Origin: Pseudomonadota bacterium
GTDB lineage: Bacteria; Pseudomonadota; Alphaproteobacteria; Rhodospirillales; Magnetospirillaceae
Length of the DNA: 64,000 nucleotides
Reading direction: 5' to 3'
Assembly (NCBI GenBank): GCA_021781575.1
Contig: JAJXWP010000018.1
Coordinates: 1 to 64,000, forward strand
Positions 16,263 through 26,237 of this stretch are shown piece after piece. Made by a program: the position numbers and the translations under genes. Every line of letters starts with the position of its first letter. The stretch's first letter is position 1. The notes under the pieces were generated by a model. It did no database searches and had not been told where the DNA came from. It saw only the letters and a program-made list of their open reading frames with translations.

Positions 16263-17138
16263 ATGCTGTTCGACAAGGTCGCCATCCTCGGCATCGGCCA
16301 CATCGGCTCGTCGCTGGCCCGGGTCATCCGGCGCGATCGACTGGCCGGCAAGCTGGTCGCCTTCGACGCCAGCGCCGACCACCGGGCGAAGGCCATCGAA
16401 CTGGACATCGCCGATGCCGCGACCGGCGACATCAGCGAAGCGGTGGGCGGTGCCGACCTGGTGATACTGGCTACGCCGGTCGGCAGTTTCGCCGAGTTGG
16501 CCTCCGCCATGGCGCCACATTTGGCCGCCGGGTCGATCGTCAGCGATGTCGGCTCGGTCAAGATGGCGGTAATCCGTGACGTCGGCCCCTATCTGCCGGA
16601 ATCGGTGCATTTCGTTCCCGGCCACCCCATCGCCGGTACCGAGTTCTCCGGCCCGACGTCGGGCTTCGCCGAGCTGTTCCACGGCCGCTGGTGCATCCTG
16701 ACACCGCCGCCGGGTACCGACAGCAAGGCGGTGGCAAAGGTGACCCAGCTATGGGAAGCCGCTGGCAGCATGATCGAGATGATGGATGCAGGGCACCACG
16801 ACCGGGTGTTGGCCATCACGTCGCATCTGCCGCATCTGATCGCCTACACCATCGTCGGCACGGCCACTGACCTTGAGACCTCGCTGCAGCAAGAGGTGGT
16901 GAAGTTCTCGGCCTCGGGCTTTCGCGACTTCACCCGCATCGCGGCCTCCGACCCAGTGATGTGGCGCGACATCTTCCTCAACAACCGGGAAGCGGTGCTC
17001 GACGTCCTGCAGCGGTTCAGCGAGGACCTGACGGCGTTGCAGCGGGCCATCCGCTGGGGCGAAGGGGAGAAGCTGCAGGATCTGTTCACCCGCACCCGGG
17101 CCATCCGGCGCTCGATCATCGACGCTCGCCAGGCGTAA
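16263..17138 (+). CDS. tyrC: Prephenate/arogenate dehydrogenase
   Basis: NAD(P)-dependent oxidative decarboxylase of tyrosine synthesis, 291 residues. The Rossmann motif VAILGIGHIGSSLARVI is at the N-terminus, then ATPVGSFAEL, VSDVGSVK, the catalytic-His segment VPGHPIAGTEFSGP and the helical C-terminal domain with SHLPHLIAYTIVG and SGFRDFTRIA. No ACT domain is attached, as is usual for the alphaproteobacterial TyrC/cyclohexadienyl type. It ends the chorismate mutase-hisC-tyrC operon. Choice between prephenate and arogenate as substrate is not resolved. Confidence 0.92.
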   Translation: MLFDKVAILGIGHIGSSLARVIRRDRLAGKLVAFDASADHRAKAIELDIADAATGDISEAVGGADLVILATPVGSFAELASAMAPHLAAGSIVSDVGSVKMAVIRDVGPYLPESVHFVPGHPIAGTEFSGPTSGFAELFHGRWCILTPPPGTDSKAVAKVTQLWEAAGSMIEMMDAGHHDRVLAITSHLPHLIAYTIVGTATDLETSLQQEVVKFSASGFRDFTRIAASDPVMWRDIFLNNREAVLDVLQRFSEDLTALQRAIRWGEGEKLQDLFTRTRAIRRSIIDARQA

Positions 17139-17157
17139 GGGGCGTGACCCAGCGCCG

Positions 17158-17216
17158 GTCCCCGCGAAAGCGGGAAACCGCCGCGCCTGGTGGGCTCCCG
17201 CTTTCGCCGGAGCGAC
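17158..17216. repeat. Alphaproteobacterial-type intergenic palindromic repeat
   Basis: CCCGCGAAAGCGGGA (17161-17175) pairs with TCCCGCTTTCGCCGG (17196-17210), one mismatch in 15. The flanks GGTCCCCGCG and GGAGCGACG match a palindrome class I know from many alphaproteobacterial genomes. It lies between convergent tyrC and the MarR gene and may protect both transcript ends. Confidence 0.75.
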
Positions 17217-17233
17217 GACCTTGCGTCTGTGCT

Positions 17234-17596
17234 TTACCCCTGATTCGCGCCGTCGGCCTTGGCGGCGGCGGCGACGATGATGTCGCCGAATTCACGCAGG
17301 AATACCGAGCCCTTCACCGTGCGCTGGATCAGCACGCTGCGGCGGTCGGCGTCGTCCACCTTGCGGCGGATCAGTCCGTACTCGCTCAACCGGTCGAGAG
17401 CCCTCGTCACCGCCGGCTTGGAGACGTTGAGCGCCACGGCCAGGCCGCGCACCGTATGGGGCGGCGCCGACAGGTAGACCGTCAGCAGCAAAGCCATCTG
17501 ACGCGCCGAGAGATCGGGCGCCTCGCGTCGGACGCTCTCGACGATTGCACCACGCCAAAGGTCGAGAGCTTGTACTGCCTTGAGGTCGACGCCCAT
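17234..17596 (-). CDS. MarR-family transcriptional regulator
   Basis: 120-residue winged-helix DNA-binding protein. LSARQMALLLTVYLSAPPHTVRGLAVALNVSKPAVTRALDRL is the helix-turn-helix region, and LIRRKVDDADRRSVLIQRT is the wing with the Asp-x-Arg-Arg signature of MarR proteins. AGGA precedes ATG 17596 by 5 nt. It stands alone, convergent with tyrC, and is transcribed toward it; the M17 peptidase lies 68 bp upstream in the same direction and may share its transcript. Ligand and targets unknown. Confidence 0.88.
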   Translation of the reverse strand: MGVDLKAVQALDLWRGAIVESVRREAPDLSARQMALLLTVYLSAPPHTVRGLAVALNVSKPAVTRALDRLSEYGLIRRKVDDADRRSVLIQRTVKGSVFLREFGDIIVAAAAKADGANQG

Positions 17597-17664
17597 TTTT
17601 TCCTGGGTTTGGAGTGTATTATTCCGCGCACGAAATTAGCCGAGGCGGGAGGCCGCGGCAATGT

Positions 17665-19062
17665 CTAACCTGGATTTCCTTCCGCCGCGCCGAAACGTTG
17701 CGCAATGACCTGGTAAAGAGCACGCAATGCCGTCGCCTCGCCGCCCTCCGGGCGCCCGGGGCGGGGCGTGGGATTCCAACCGAACACGTCGAAATGGGCC
17801 CAACGGGTCGCAGGCGAAACGAATTCCTGCAGGAACAGGGCGGCCACGATGGCTCCCGCGTGGGGGCTGTCGGAGGCGTTGGTGAGGTCGGCCACCTTGC
17901 TGTCGAGCAGGCGCCGGTACGGTTTCCACAGGGGCAGCCGCCAAACGGGGTCGCTTTCGGCCGCGGCAGCTGCTGAAATCTCGGCGGCCAGGGCTTCATC
18001 GGCGGTGAACAGGGCCGGTAGGTCCGGGCCCAGTGCGGTCCGGGCTGCCCCGGTCAGGGTGGCAAGGTCGAGGAGCAGGGCGGGCTTCTCGTGGTCCGCC
18101 TCGGCCAGGGCGTCGGCCAGGACCAACCGCCCCTCGGCATCGGTGTTGCCCACCTCGACGCTCAACCCCTTGCGCGTGCGCAGCACGTCGAGGGGGCGGA
18201 CGGCGTTGCCGGCGACGGCGTTGTCGACCGCCGGGATGAGCACGCGCAGGCGTAGGGGAAGCCCGGCGTCCATAATCATCCAGGCCAGGCCGAGCGCCAT
18301 GGCGGCGCCGCCCATATCTTTCTTCATCAGTTTCATGTTGGACGAACTCTTGAGGTCGAGTCCGCCCGAATCAAAGCAAACACCCTTGCCCACCAGGGTG
18401 AGCTTGGGCGCCGCCTCATCGCCCCATCGCAGGTCGATCAGCCGCGGCGGGCGGGTCGACGCGCGGCCGACGGCGTGGATGGCGGGGTAGTTCTCCTGGA
18501 GCAGCGCCTCGCCGACGATGGTGCGGATCCGCCCGCCTTTCCGTTCGGCGATTCCGGCGGCGGCGGCGGTCAGTTCCTCGGGGCCCAGATCGGCGGCCGG
18601 GGTGTTGATCAGGTCGCGGACCAGGGTGATGGCATCCACCGTGCGGACCACCTGGGGCCGGTCGGCGGCGACAGGCCAGGACAGCACCGGCCAGTCGCGG
18701 CCGTTGCGCCCCCGGTAGCGGGTGAACTGGTAACAGCCCAGCTCCCAGCCCATCGCCGCCCAACCGGCGGTCCGCCCATCCAGGTCGCCGTCGATGCGGT
18801 AAAAGCCTTTGGCCAATTTGGCCGGCAGCTGCGCCCAACACCAAGGGTCGCTGTCATCCAGGCCGAACAGGATGCGCTCCGGCTTGCCTTTGGCGGTGGG
18901 CAGCAGACAGACGCTGCCGGGCTCGGCGGTGAAGCCGTTGGTCTCGATCCAGTTCCGCTGCGCCTGGCTTTGGCCGGCCAGCCACTCCTTGAAGCGGTCG
19001 CGCCTGAGCGGCGTTATCGCCACCGAGGCCTCGTCATCCTGTCCCGTCAGGTGCTCAAGCAC
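17665..19062 (-). CDS. M17-family leucyl aminopeptidase
   Basis: Two-metal cytosolic aminopeptidase, 465 residues. The metal and catalytic residues are present in VGKGVCFDSGGLDLKSSSNM (Lys, Asp), KKDMGGAA (Asp) and NTDAEGRLVLADAL (Asp, Glu, catalytic Arg). The N-terminal third is the divergent regulatory domain; the C-terminal two thirds is the catalytic domain. The start is GTG 19062, supported by GGAGG about 5 nt upstream. It resembles the alphaproteobacterial leucyl aminopeptidase family proteins rather than enterobacterial PepA in its N-terminus, so I give no symbol. Role: peptide turnover. Confidence 0.93.
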   Translation of the reverse strand: MLEHLTGQDDEASVAITPLRRDRFKEWLAGQSQAQRNWIETNGFTAEPGSVCLLPTAKGKPERILFGLDDSDPWCWAQLPAKLAKGFYRIDGDLDGRTAGWAAMGWELGCYQFTRYRGRNGRDWPVLSWPVAADRPQVVRTVDAITLVRDLINTPAADLGPEELTAAAAGIAERKGGRIRTIVGEALLQENYPAIHAVGRASTRPPRLIDLRWGDEAAPKLTLVGKGVCFDSGGLDLKSSSNMKLMKKDMGGAAMALGLAWMIMDAGLPLRLRVLIPAVDNAVAGNAVRPLDVLRTRKGLSVEVGNTDAEGRLVLADALAEADHEKPALLLDLATLTGAARTALGPDLPALFTADEALAAEISAAAAAESDPVWRLPLWKPYRRLLDSKVADLTNASDSPHAGAIVAALFLQEFVSPATRWAHFDVFGWNPTPRPGRPEGGEATALRALYQVIAQRFGAAEGNPG

Positions 19063-19185
19063 AATGTCCTCCGTCCGGCCACCCGGTCATTATCAGTCCC
19101 GCGCCGGGCGGGGCCATCCGGCCCCTTTGCCGCCGCCTCAATGGCGGCCGGCTCAGGTTCCAGCGCCCACGGAGGGCGCCGCCAA

Positions 19186-19263
19186 GGGACCGGAGGTCCC
19201 GTCCGGCGAGGGACAAAACCAAGCCTGGTGCACGGAATCATTTGAATGGTTCAGTGCACCAGG
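19186..19263 (-). repeat. Dispersed intergenic repeat, copy R3
   Basis: CCTGGTGCAC (19224-19233) and GTGCACCAGG (19254-19263) are a perfect 10-bp inverted repeat around an inner imperfect stem (GAATCATT with AATGGTTC). Read on the minus strand it carries the same CTGAACCATTC core as R1 and R2. The second, GC-rich stem near 19188-19202 (GGGACC with GGTCCC) completes the element. It sits between the divergent M17 peptidase and GST genes. Confidence 0.65.
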
Positions 19264-19336
19264 ATGGCCAAATGCTTCCCACATGGGAAGGGGTATGGCT
19301 ATCATACCGGCCCATCCTTGCCAGGGGAGAGTAGTC

Positions 19337-19972
19337 ATGGCCAAACCGGTCCTGGTCATTGGCAGCAAGCGATATTCCTCGTGGTCGTTGCGTCCATGGC
19401 TGGCGCTCAAGCATTCCGGCATCGCGTTCGACGAAGTGGTGGTCCGCCTGCGCCAGCCGGACACCAGATCCAACATCCTCGCCCACTCGCCCAGCGGCAA
19501 GGTGCCCTTGTTGAGGAACGGCGATCTGCGGATTTGGGATTCCCTGGCCATCTGCGAGTACGTGGCCGAACTGGCCTGCGCGGTTCCCTTGTGGCCGGAA
19601 AATCGCCGCGCGCGCGCCGTGGCGCGATCGGTCAGCGCGGAGATGCATTCCGGCTTTCCCGCCTTGCGCCAGCATCTGCCCATGGACGTCGCCGCCACCA
19701 TCGCACTGCCGGAGGTTCCCGCCGAGGCCATGGCCGATATCGCCAGGGTAAAAGCCATCTGGGCCGACTGCCGGGCCCGCTTCGGTGCCGGCGGACCGTT
19801 TCTGTTCGGCCGGTGGTCCAATGCCGACGCCATGTTCGCGCCGGTGGTGACACGCTTTCGCACCTATGGCGTCGATCTCGATCCGGTTTGTGCCGCCTAT
19901 GCCGATGCCGTCCATGCCCTTCCCGCCATGCAGGAATGGATCGACGCGGCGAAGGCGGACGATCCGGTGTGA
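19337..19972 (+). CDS. Glutathione S-transferase family protein
   Basis: 211 residues. The thioredoxin-like N-terminal domain starts KPVLVIGSKRYSSWSLRPWLAL, and the serine pair in YSSWSLRPW is the usual catalytic region of this bacterial GST group. NILAHSPSGKVPLL contains the cis-Pro loop, and IWDSLAICEYVAEL the glutathione-binding Ser. The C-terminal half is the all-helical domain (FLFGRWSNADAMFAPVVTRF). ATG 19337 follows GGGGAGAGTAGTC. Substrate unknown; the gene is isolated. Confidence 0.9.
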   Translation: MAKPVLVIGSKRYSSWSLRPWLALKHSGIAFDEVVVRLRQPDTRSNILAHSPSGKVPLLRNGDLRIWDSLAICEYVAELACAVPLWPENRRARAVARSVSAEMHSGFPALRQHLPMDVAATIALPEVPAEAMADIARVKAIWADCRARFGAGGPFLFGRWSNADAMFAPVVTRFRTYGVDLDPVCAAYADAVHALPAMQEWIDAAKADDPV

Positions 19973-20173
19973 TCGGTAGCCGCCGTCATGCCGGGCGACA
20001 CAGGAAAAGCTGACCGGTAGAGCGCGATCACTTCTCCTCCGCTGCCTTCGGCGCGGGGCGCAGATTGATCTCTCGCCCTGTGTGGTTTTTCTTGGCAAGA
20101 TGGAGCTTCGGTCCATTCCGGGAGGAGTTGGATCCCGCGGGCAGCGGCGCTTGATTTGTCGCACGGGGGCTAT

Positions 20174-21311
<1,138 letters not shown>

Positions 21312-21325
<14 letters not shown>

Positions 21326-21779
21326 GGGCCTGGGCCGAATCATCGACGAGCATCCGTTCTTCCGCGGAATCGATGGAAAATTCCGGTCGCTGCTGGTCGG
21401 ATGCGCCGCCAACGAGCGTCTCGATGCCGGTCAATACCTGTTCCGCCAGGGCGGCCATGCCGACAAGTTCTACCTGGTGCGGGCCGGCTCGCTGCAGCTC
21501 GAGGTTCATGCGCCCGGCCGTACCATTGTCGTCGATACCGTCGACGAGGGGGAAATCGTCGGCTGGTCGTGGCTGGTCGAACCCTACCGCTGGACCTTCG
21601 ATGCGCGCGCGGTGACGCTGCTGCGCCTGGTGAGCTTTGATGCCAAATGCCTGCGCGGCAAGATGGAAGCGGATGCCGAACTGGGCTACGAGGTGCTCCG
21701 CCGCTTCGTCCCGGTGATAGGCCAGCGGCTGGCGGCAACGCGGCTGCGGCTGATCGATATCTACGGCCCGGGGGAATAG
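21312..21779 (+). CDS. Stand-alone cyclic-nucleotide-binding domain protein
   Basis: 155 residues carrying only a Crp-type cNMP-binding beta-roll plus a terminal helix. [22 protein letters not shown] is the conserved early part, and [21 protein letters not shown] is the phosphate-binding cassette with Glu and Arg present. No helix-turn-helix follows, so it is unlikely to bind DNA. It starts inside hyhB (ATG 21312 after GGGAGGTGACA) and lies 10 bp from hyhG, so it is made together with the hydrogenase. A regulatory or assembly role for the enzyme is an inference. Confidence 0.85.
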
Positions 21780-21789
21780 GGATCGACAG

Positions 21790-22626
21790 ATGACGGTTTT
21801 GCCGGCCAACCCGATGTCGCCGCGGCCCTTCCGCATCCTGAAGGTGGTGCGCGAGCTGTCTGACACCTTTACCCTGCTGCTGCAGCCCGAGACCGGCGGC
21901 GCGTTCAGCTTTCGCCCAGGACAGTTCAACATGCTGTACGTGTTCGGCGCCGGCGAGGTGCCGATCAGTATCTCGGGCGAGCCGGCGGAGGATCGGCAGC
22001 TGGTCCACACCATCCGTTCGGTCGGGCCGGTCACCCAGGCCTTGGGCAGGCTGAAGGCGGGCGATGTGGTCGGTGTCCGCGGGCCGTTCGGCACTCCCTG
22101 GCCGGTCGAGGATGCCTTCGGCGACGACCTGGCGATCATCGCCGGCGGGGTCGGCCTGGCGCCGTTGCGTCCGGCGATTTACCAGGCGCTGGCCAATCGC
22201 CCAAGGTTCGGTAAGCTGATCATCATGTATGGCGCCCGCACGCCGCAGGACATTCTGTTTCGCAAGGAGTTGGAGAAGTGGCGGAGCCGCTTCGACGTCA
22301 ATGTCCATGTCACGGTCGACCACGCCACCGGCCAATGGGCGGGGCGCGTCGGCGTGGTGACCAAAGTGGTGGCCAAGGCGGGCTTCGACCCGCTGCACAC
22401 CACGGCCCTGGTCTGCGGCCCCGAGGTGATGATGCGCTATGCCGTCGAAGCGCTGGAGGAGCGCGGGGTCGCCGCATCCAAGGTGCATGTGTCGATGGAG
22501 CGCAACATGAAATGCGGTGTTGGCCTTTGCGGTCACTGCCAATGGGGGCCGCATTTCGTCTGTCGGGATGGACCGGTGTTCCGCTTTTCCGACGTTGCTG
22601 CATTGTTTCCGGTGCGGGAGCTTTAG
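21790..22626 (+). CDS. hyhG: Group-3b-type [NiFe]-hydrogenase gamma (FAD/NAD(P)) subunit
   Basis: 278-residue diaphorase subunit that links the hydrogenase to NAD(P). The ferredoxin-reductase fold is clear: [15 protein letters not shown] and VPISIS (FAD), [28 protein letters not shown] (NAD(P)-binding Gly-rich turn) and [16 protein letters not shown]. The C-terminus [23 protein letters not shown] has four cysteines for a [2Fe-2S] cluster, as in HydG and dihydroorotate dehydrogenase PyrK. It sits between the cNMP protein and the small subunit. Confidence 0.92.
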   Translation: MTVLPANPMSPRPFRILKVVRELSDTFTLLLQPETGGAFSFRPGQFNMLYVFGAGEVPISISGEPAEDRQLVHTIRSVGPVTQALGRLKAGDVVGVRGPFGTPWPVEDAFGDDLAIIAGGVGLAPLRPAIYQALANRPRFGKLIIMYGARTPQDILFRKELEKWRSRFDVNVHVTVDHATGQWAGRVGVVTKVVAKAGFDPLHTTALVCGPEVMMRYAVEALEERGVAASKVHVSMERNMKCGVGLCGHCQWGPHFVCRDGPVFRFSDVAALFPVREL

Positions 22627-22629
22627 GCC

Positions 22630-23412
22630 ATGGCCGAGACGCGGAGACCCAAGCTGGCCGTCTGGAAATTCTCCTCCTGCGACGGCTGCCAGTTGTCGCT
22701 GCTGGACTGTGAACTCGAGTTGCTGGCGGTCGCGGAGGCCGTGGAGATCGCCTATTTTCTTGAGGCGACCAGGACAGTCGGGAAAGGGCCCTATGATCTG
22801 TCGCTGGTCGAAGGTTCCATCACCACGCCCCACGACGTGCAGCGCATCGGCGAGGTGCGGCGGCAGTCAAAGCTGCTGGTCACCATCGGCGCCTGCGCCA
22901 CCGCGGGAGGGATCCAGGCGCTGCGCAATTTCAAGGACATCAAGGGGTTTATCGATCGCGTCTACGCCCACCCCGAATATATCGAGGCCCTGGCCACCTC
23001 CACCGCCATCGCCGATCACGTGACGGTAGACTTCGAACTGCGTGGCTGTCCTATCAACAAGAACCAGCTGCTGGAATTGCTGAGCGCCCTGCTGAACAGG
23101 CGCAAGCCGAATATCCCCACCTATGCCGAATGCATCGAATGCAAGACGCGCGGTACGGTCTGCGTCATGGTCGCCAAGGGCGAACCCTGCCTGGGGCCGG
23201 TGGTGCAGGCGGGCTGCGGCAATCTCTGTCCGGCACAGGGGCGCGGGTGCTACGGTTGTTTCGGCCCGCTCGGGAACCTTCCCAACACCGCCGCGCTGAC
23301 GGCGCAGTTCGCCGCCATGGGGATGGATCGACGGGATATCCAGCGGCGCTTCCGCAGTTTCAACGCCAATGCCCAGGCCTTCCGCAAAGAGAGCGAAGCT
23401 TATGACGACTAG
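22630..23412 (+). CDS. hyhS: Group-3b-type [NiFe]-hydrogenase small (delta) subunit
   Basis: 260 residues. The proximal-cluster motif [14 protein letters not shown] has Cys17 and Cys20. [32 protein letters not shown] and the C-terminal [28 protein letters not shown] supply further cluster ligands. There is no Tat leader, so the enzyme is cytosolic. The stop overlaps the start of the large-subunit gene by 11 bp, indicating tight coupling. Confidence 0.94.
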   Translation: MAETRRPKLAVWKFSSCDGCQLSLLDCELELLAVAEAVEIAYFLEATRTVGKGPYDLSLVEGSITTPHDVQRIGEVRRQSKLLVTIGACATAGGIQALRNFKDIKGFIDRVYAHPEYIEALATSTAIADHVTVDFELRGCPINKNQLLELLSALLNRRKPNIPTYAECIECKTRGTVCVMVAKGEPCLGPVVQAGCGNLCPAQGRGCYGCFGPLGNLPNTAALTAQFAAMGMDRRDIQRRFRSFNANAQAFRKESEAYDD

Positions 23413-24694
23413 AGTCATCAAGGTCGACGCCTTGGCCCGCGTCGAAGGCGAGGGCTCTCTTCGCGTGCGGATCAAGGACGGCCGGGTCAAGGAGCTGCAG
23501 TTCGGGATTTTCGAGCCGCCCCGCTTTTTCGAGGCCTTTCTGGTCGGTCGCGATTTCCGCGAGGCGCCGGATATCGCCGCGCGGATCTGCGGTATTTGCC
23601 CCATCGCCTACGAATTGGGAGCGATCCAGGCGATGGAGGACGCGCTGGACGTCCAGGTGCCGCAACCTATCCGCGATCTGCGCCGGCTGATCTATTGCGG
23701 CGAATGGATCGAAAGCCACGCCCTGCACGTCTACCTGTTGCACGCGCCTGATTTCCTCGGGTTGCCCGATGCCCTGCAATTGGCCAGGCAAGACCGGGAA
23801 CTGGTGCAGCGGGCACTGCGGCTGAAAAAGATCGGCAACGACATCCTTGAGGTGATCGGCGGGCGCCCGGTGCATCCGGTAAACCTTAAAGTCGGCGGTT
23901 TCTACCGGGTTCCCACCCGCCGCGAACTGCTGCGGCTTGCCGACGACCTGAAATGGGCCGTCGAGGAAACCCTGGCGACCGTCCGGCTGGTTGCCGGTTT
24001 CGATTTCCCGCCGCTGGAACAGGACTATACCTTCGTCGCCCTGCGCCACGAAGACGAGTACGCCATCCAGGAAGGACGCCTGGTCTCCAACAAAGGCCTG
24101 GACATTCCCGTCCGTGCCTTCCTGGACCATTTCGACGAGGAACATGTACGGCATTCCAACGCGCTGCACGGCACTATGAAGGCGGTCCAGACGCCCTACA
24201 AGGTGGGGCCGCTGGCCCGCTACGCGATCAACCATGACAAGCTGGGGTCCCTGGCCCGGCAGGCCGCCGGCGCGGCCGGGCTCGGGGCGGTGGTGCGCAA
24301 CCCCTTCCAGTCCATCGTCGTGCGTGCCGTGGAGTTGGTGCAGGCTTGCGTGGATGCCTTGGCCCTGGTCGAACGCTATGAGCCGCCCGAAGCGCCAGCC
24401 GTTCCGGTTGAACCGCGGGCGGCCGAAGGGCATGGCTGCACCGAGGCGCCCCGCGGCATCTGCTATCACCATTATCGGCTGGCCGAGGACGGTTCGATCC
24501 TTCTCGCCCGCATCGTGCCGCCGACGGCGCAAAATCAGAAGATCATCGAAAGCGATCTGCGAAAAGTGGTCGAGGCCCATCTGGATCTGGCTGACCAGGC
24601 ATTGCAGTGGCGCTGTGAACAGGCCATTCGCAACTACGACCCGTGCATCTCCTGCGCGACCCACTTCCTCAAATTGACGGTGGAGCGGGAGTAG
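23402..24694 (+). CDS. hyhL: Group-3b-type [NiFe]-hydrogenase large (alpha) subunit
   Basis: 430-residue catalytic subunit. The Ni-Fe ligands are the paired cysteines of RICGIC (Cys63, Cys66) and DPCISC (Cys415, Cys418) near the end. After DPCISCATH come nine residues (FLKLTVERE) that the maturation protease would remove after His421. Other family blocks: [29 protein letters not shown] and [17 protein letters not shown] 23402 lies inside hyhS. Group 3b enzymes evolve or oxidise H2 with NADP(H) and can reduce sulfur. The subgroup call rests on the operon's beta/gamma subunits. Confidence 0.95.
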   Translation: MTTRVIKVDALARVEGEGSLRVRIKDGRVKELQFGIFEPPRFFEAFLVGRDFREAPDIAARICGICPIAYELGAIQAMEDALDVQVPQPIRDLRRLIYCGEWIESHALHVYLLHAPDFLGLPDALQLARQDRELVQRALRLKKIGNDILEVIGGRPVHPVNLKVGGFYRVPTRRELLRLADDLKWAVEETLATVRLVAGFDFPPLEQDYTFVALRHEDEYAIQEGRLVSNKGLDIPVRAFLDHFDEEHVRHSNALHGTMKAVQTPYKVGPLARYAINHDKLGSLARQAAGAAGLGAVVRNPFQSIVVRAVELVQACVDALALVERYEPPEAPAVPVEPRAAEGHGCTEAPRGICYHHYRLAEDGSILLARIVPPTAQNQKIIESDLRKVVEAHLDLADQALQWRCEQAIRNYDPCISCATHFLKLTVERE

Positions 24695-24696
24695 CC

Positions 24697-25149
24697 GTGC
24701 CAGGACGCATGTCGCACACTCAGGTCATCGGTATCGGCAACGGTTGGCGGAGGGATGACGGGGTCGGTCCGGCCGTCGCCGCACTGTTGGCCGGGCGGCC
24801 AAAGCTGCGGACGGCGGTGTTGCCGGGTGAGGGAACGGAACTGATCGCCGCGTGGACGGGCTGCGAGCGGGTCGTGGTGGTCGATGCCATGCGCTCGGGC
24901 GCCGCCGCCGGCACCATCCGTCATTTCGACGCCGTTGCCGCTCCTCTTCCGGTCGGCGCGTTTCCCCGCCTCAGCCATGCGTTCGGCTTGGCCGAAGCGA
25001 TCGAAATGGCCCGCATCCTCGGCCGGCTGCCGCGCCGGCTGGAAATCTATGGTATCGAGGCCGCAGACCTGGGCGACGGTGCGGGATTGAGCGCCGAAGT
25101 GGAGAGGGCGGCGCATCAGGTCGCCGCCGCTATCATGTCCTCTGAATGA
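24697..25149 (+). CDS. Hydrogenase maturation protease
   Basis: About 150 residues, HycI/HyaD-type endopeptidase that trims the large subunit after nickel insertion. The motifs VIGIGNGWRRDDGVGP (first acidic metal ligand), VVVVDAMRSGAAAG (second Asp) and LSHAFGLAEAIEMA (His) are all seen. The GTG at 24697 is 5 nt from GGGAG and starts 2 bp after hyhL; the ATG at 24709 is the alternative and loses four residues. Its place as last gene fits a dedicated protease for HyhL. The general Hyp maturation genes are not in the window. Confidence 0.9.
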   Translation: MPGRMSHTQVIGIGNGWRRDDGVGPAVAALLAGRPKLRTAVLPGEGTELIAAWTGCERVVVVDAMRSGAAAGTIRHFDAVAAPLPVGAFPRLSHAFGLAEAIEMARILGRLPRRLEIYGIEAADLGDGAGLSAEVERAAHQVAAAIMSSE

Positions 25150-25183
25150 ACCAGTGCGCCAATGGCCGTTTAGGTCTATCGCG

Positions 25184-25217
25184 GCGTCAGGCCCCGGCCT
25201 TGATCCGGGTATCCATG
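25184..25217. repeat. Alphaproteobacterial GTCA-CCCGG-type palindromic repeat fragment
   Basis: CCCGG (25193-25197) and CCGGG (25205-25209) flank CCTTGAT, with GCGTCAGGC before and TATCCATG after. This matches a well-known alphaproteobacterial palindrome class (GTCA...CCCGG...CCGGG...ATCCATG). It lies between the convergent hydrogenase operon and the DUF2794 gene. Confidence 0.55.
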
Positions 25218-25307
25218 TGCCGCGCCACCAACTGACCGACGAAAGCCTCACCGCGCAGGTCTACTTCGTCGGCGCCACCCTCGCTCTGTGCTGAATGTCG
25301 ACAGCCC

Positions 25308-25646
25308 TTAGTTGTGGACGAGGTGCGGCCGGGGTCGAAAAACGGCGAGAACCTCGTCGAGCGTAGCGGCCCGGCGCAGCCGCCCCATGCCGCTGGCCAC
25401 TTCCCAACCGGCCGGGCTGTCCGTCCCTCTCAGTTTGGTGATGGTGAACAGCGGGTGCTCGCGGGCGCGGCGGTAGACGGCGAAGATCGCCCGGTCGGGC
25501 TGCTGGTCGATGGCATAGTCACGCCACTCGCCATCGGCGACATGTTCGCTGTAAAGGGTGAGTAGGCGGCAGAGTTCGGCCCGATCGAAGTGGACGACTG
25601 GTGCTCCGCCGCGTCCTCGCTCGCCGATGGGCACCACCTGGGCCAT
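25308..25646 (-). CDS. DUF2794 family protein
   Basis: 112 residues. VVHFDRAELCRLLTLYSEHVADGEWRDYAID followed by DRAIFAVYRRAREHPLFTITKL is the DUF2794 pattern, a small family confined largely to alphaproteobacteria. No signal peptide or membrane segment is present, so it is probably cytosolic. ATG 25646 is preceded by a weak AGGAT. Function is unknown; neighbours give no clue. Confidence 0.85.
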   Translation of the reverse strand: MAQVVPIGERGRGGAPVVHFDRAELCRLLTLYSEHVADGEWRDYAIDQQPDRAIFAVYRRAREHPLFTITKLRGTDSPAGWEVASGMGRLRRAATLDEVLAVFRPRPHLVHN

Positions 25647-25778
25647 GGGGATCCTTCGCGGCTGCGTTTGGGGTCAATATATTTCAATATGCGATCGTTG
25701 TCGTCCGTCAATTCCGCCAAGGCGGCGGAATCCCTGGCGCCGCTTCCGGCCGATGATCCAATGTGAGTGCAGCAGGCG

Positions 25779-26156
25779 CTAATGGGTCTTGACCGGAATG
25801 TAATCGACGCGGGTACCGTAGAATTCCCCCGCGTCGGCTTCCACCGGCTGGGTGTAGCAGCTGACTTTCGCCAAGGTCTTGTAACAATAGGACGTACGCA
25901 CGATGGTCGGCACGTTGCCCGGCTGTTCGATGCAATAATAATCGCCCATCGAGGCGCGCACCGTCGAGCAGTCCTTGCCGGTGATCATCGACACAATGTG
26001 ATCGTCCACCGTCTTGTGGGTGTTGATGACGGAGACCGCGTCAAGGACGGCCAAGCCCCCGACCGTCGAACTGGCCATCGTCGCGCCGGCCCCGTCAAGC
26101 GCCTGGCATCCGCCCAGGGCAAACAAGGCGACACAGGACAGAAGAAGCCGGTTCAT
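25779..26156 (-). CDS. Small Cys-containing lipoprotein, unknown function
   Basis: 125 residues. MNRLLLSCVALFALGGCQALDG gives a lipobox LGGC with Cys17. A Gly/Ala-rich segment (GATMASSTVGGLAVLDAVSVI) follows. Four further cysteines (GKDCSTVR, DYYCIEQ, TSYCYKT, VSCYTQP) could form two disulfides in the periplasm. It is divergent from the thioredoxin-like gene. I recall similar short lipoproteins in Rhodospirillales but no named family. Confidence 0.7.
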   Translation of the reverse strand: MNRLLLSCVALFALGGCQALDGAGATMASSTVGGLAVLDAVSVINTHKTVDDHIVSMITGKDCSTVRASMGDYYCIEQPGNVPTIVRTSYCYKTLAKVSCYTQPVEADAGEFYGTRVDYIPVKTH

Positions 26157-26237
26157 GGTGGTTTGCCTGGGACAGTCTCCAACAAAATCTTATACTCCAC
26201 TGTCGGTTAAAAGAGAGTCAATGGAAGGAGGCAATCG

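Noticed and set aside
19973-20173. FNR-type site upstream of the hydrogenase operon
   Set aside because: TTGAT half-sites are present near 20069 and 20152, but neither has the second ATCAA half at the right spacing.
21340-22833. A 497-codon minus-strand open frame opposite the hydrogenase genes
   Set aside because: It lies opposite the cNMP and gamma-subunit genes, which have full family signatures.
25189-25307. A minus-strand reading of about 40 codons ending near 25189 (GADEVDLRGEAFVGQLVARH)
   Set aside because: It looks coding-like, but it has no start and its end lies in a known palindromic repeat class. It is most likely repeat-derived.
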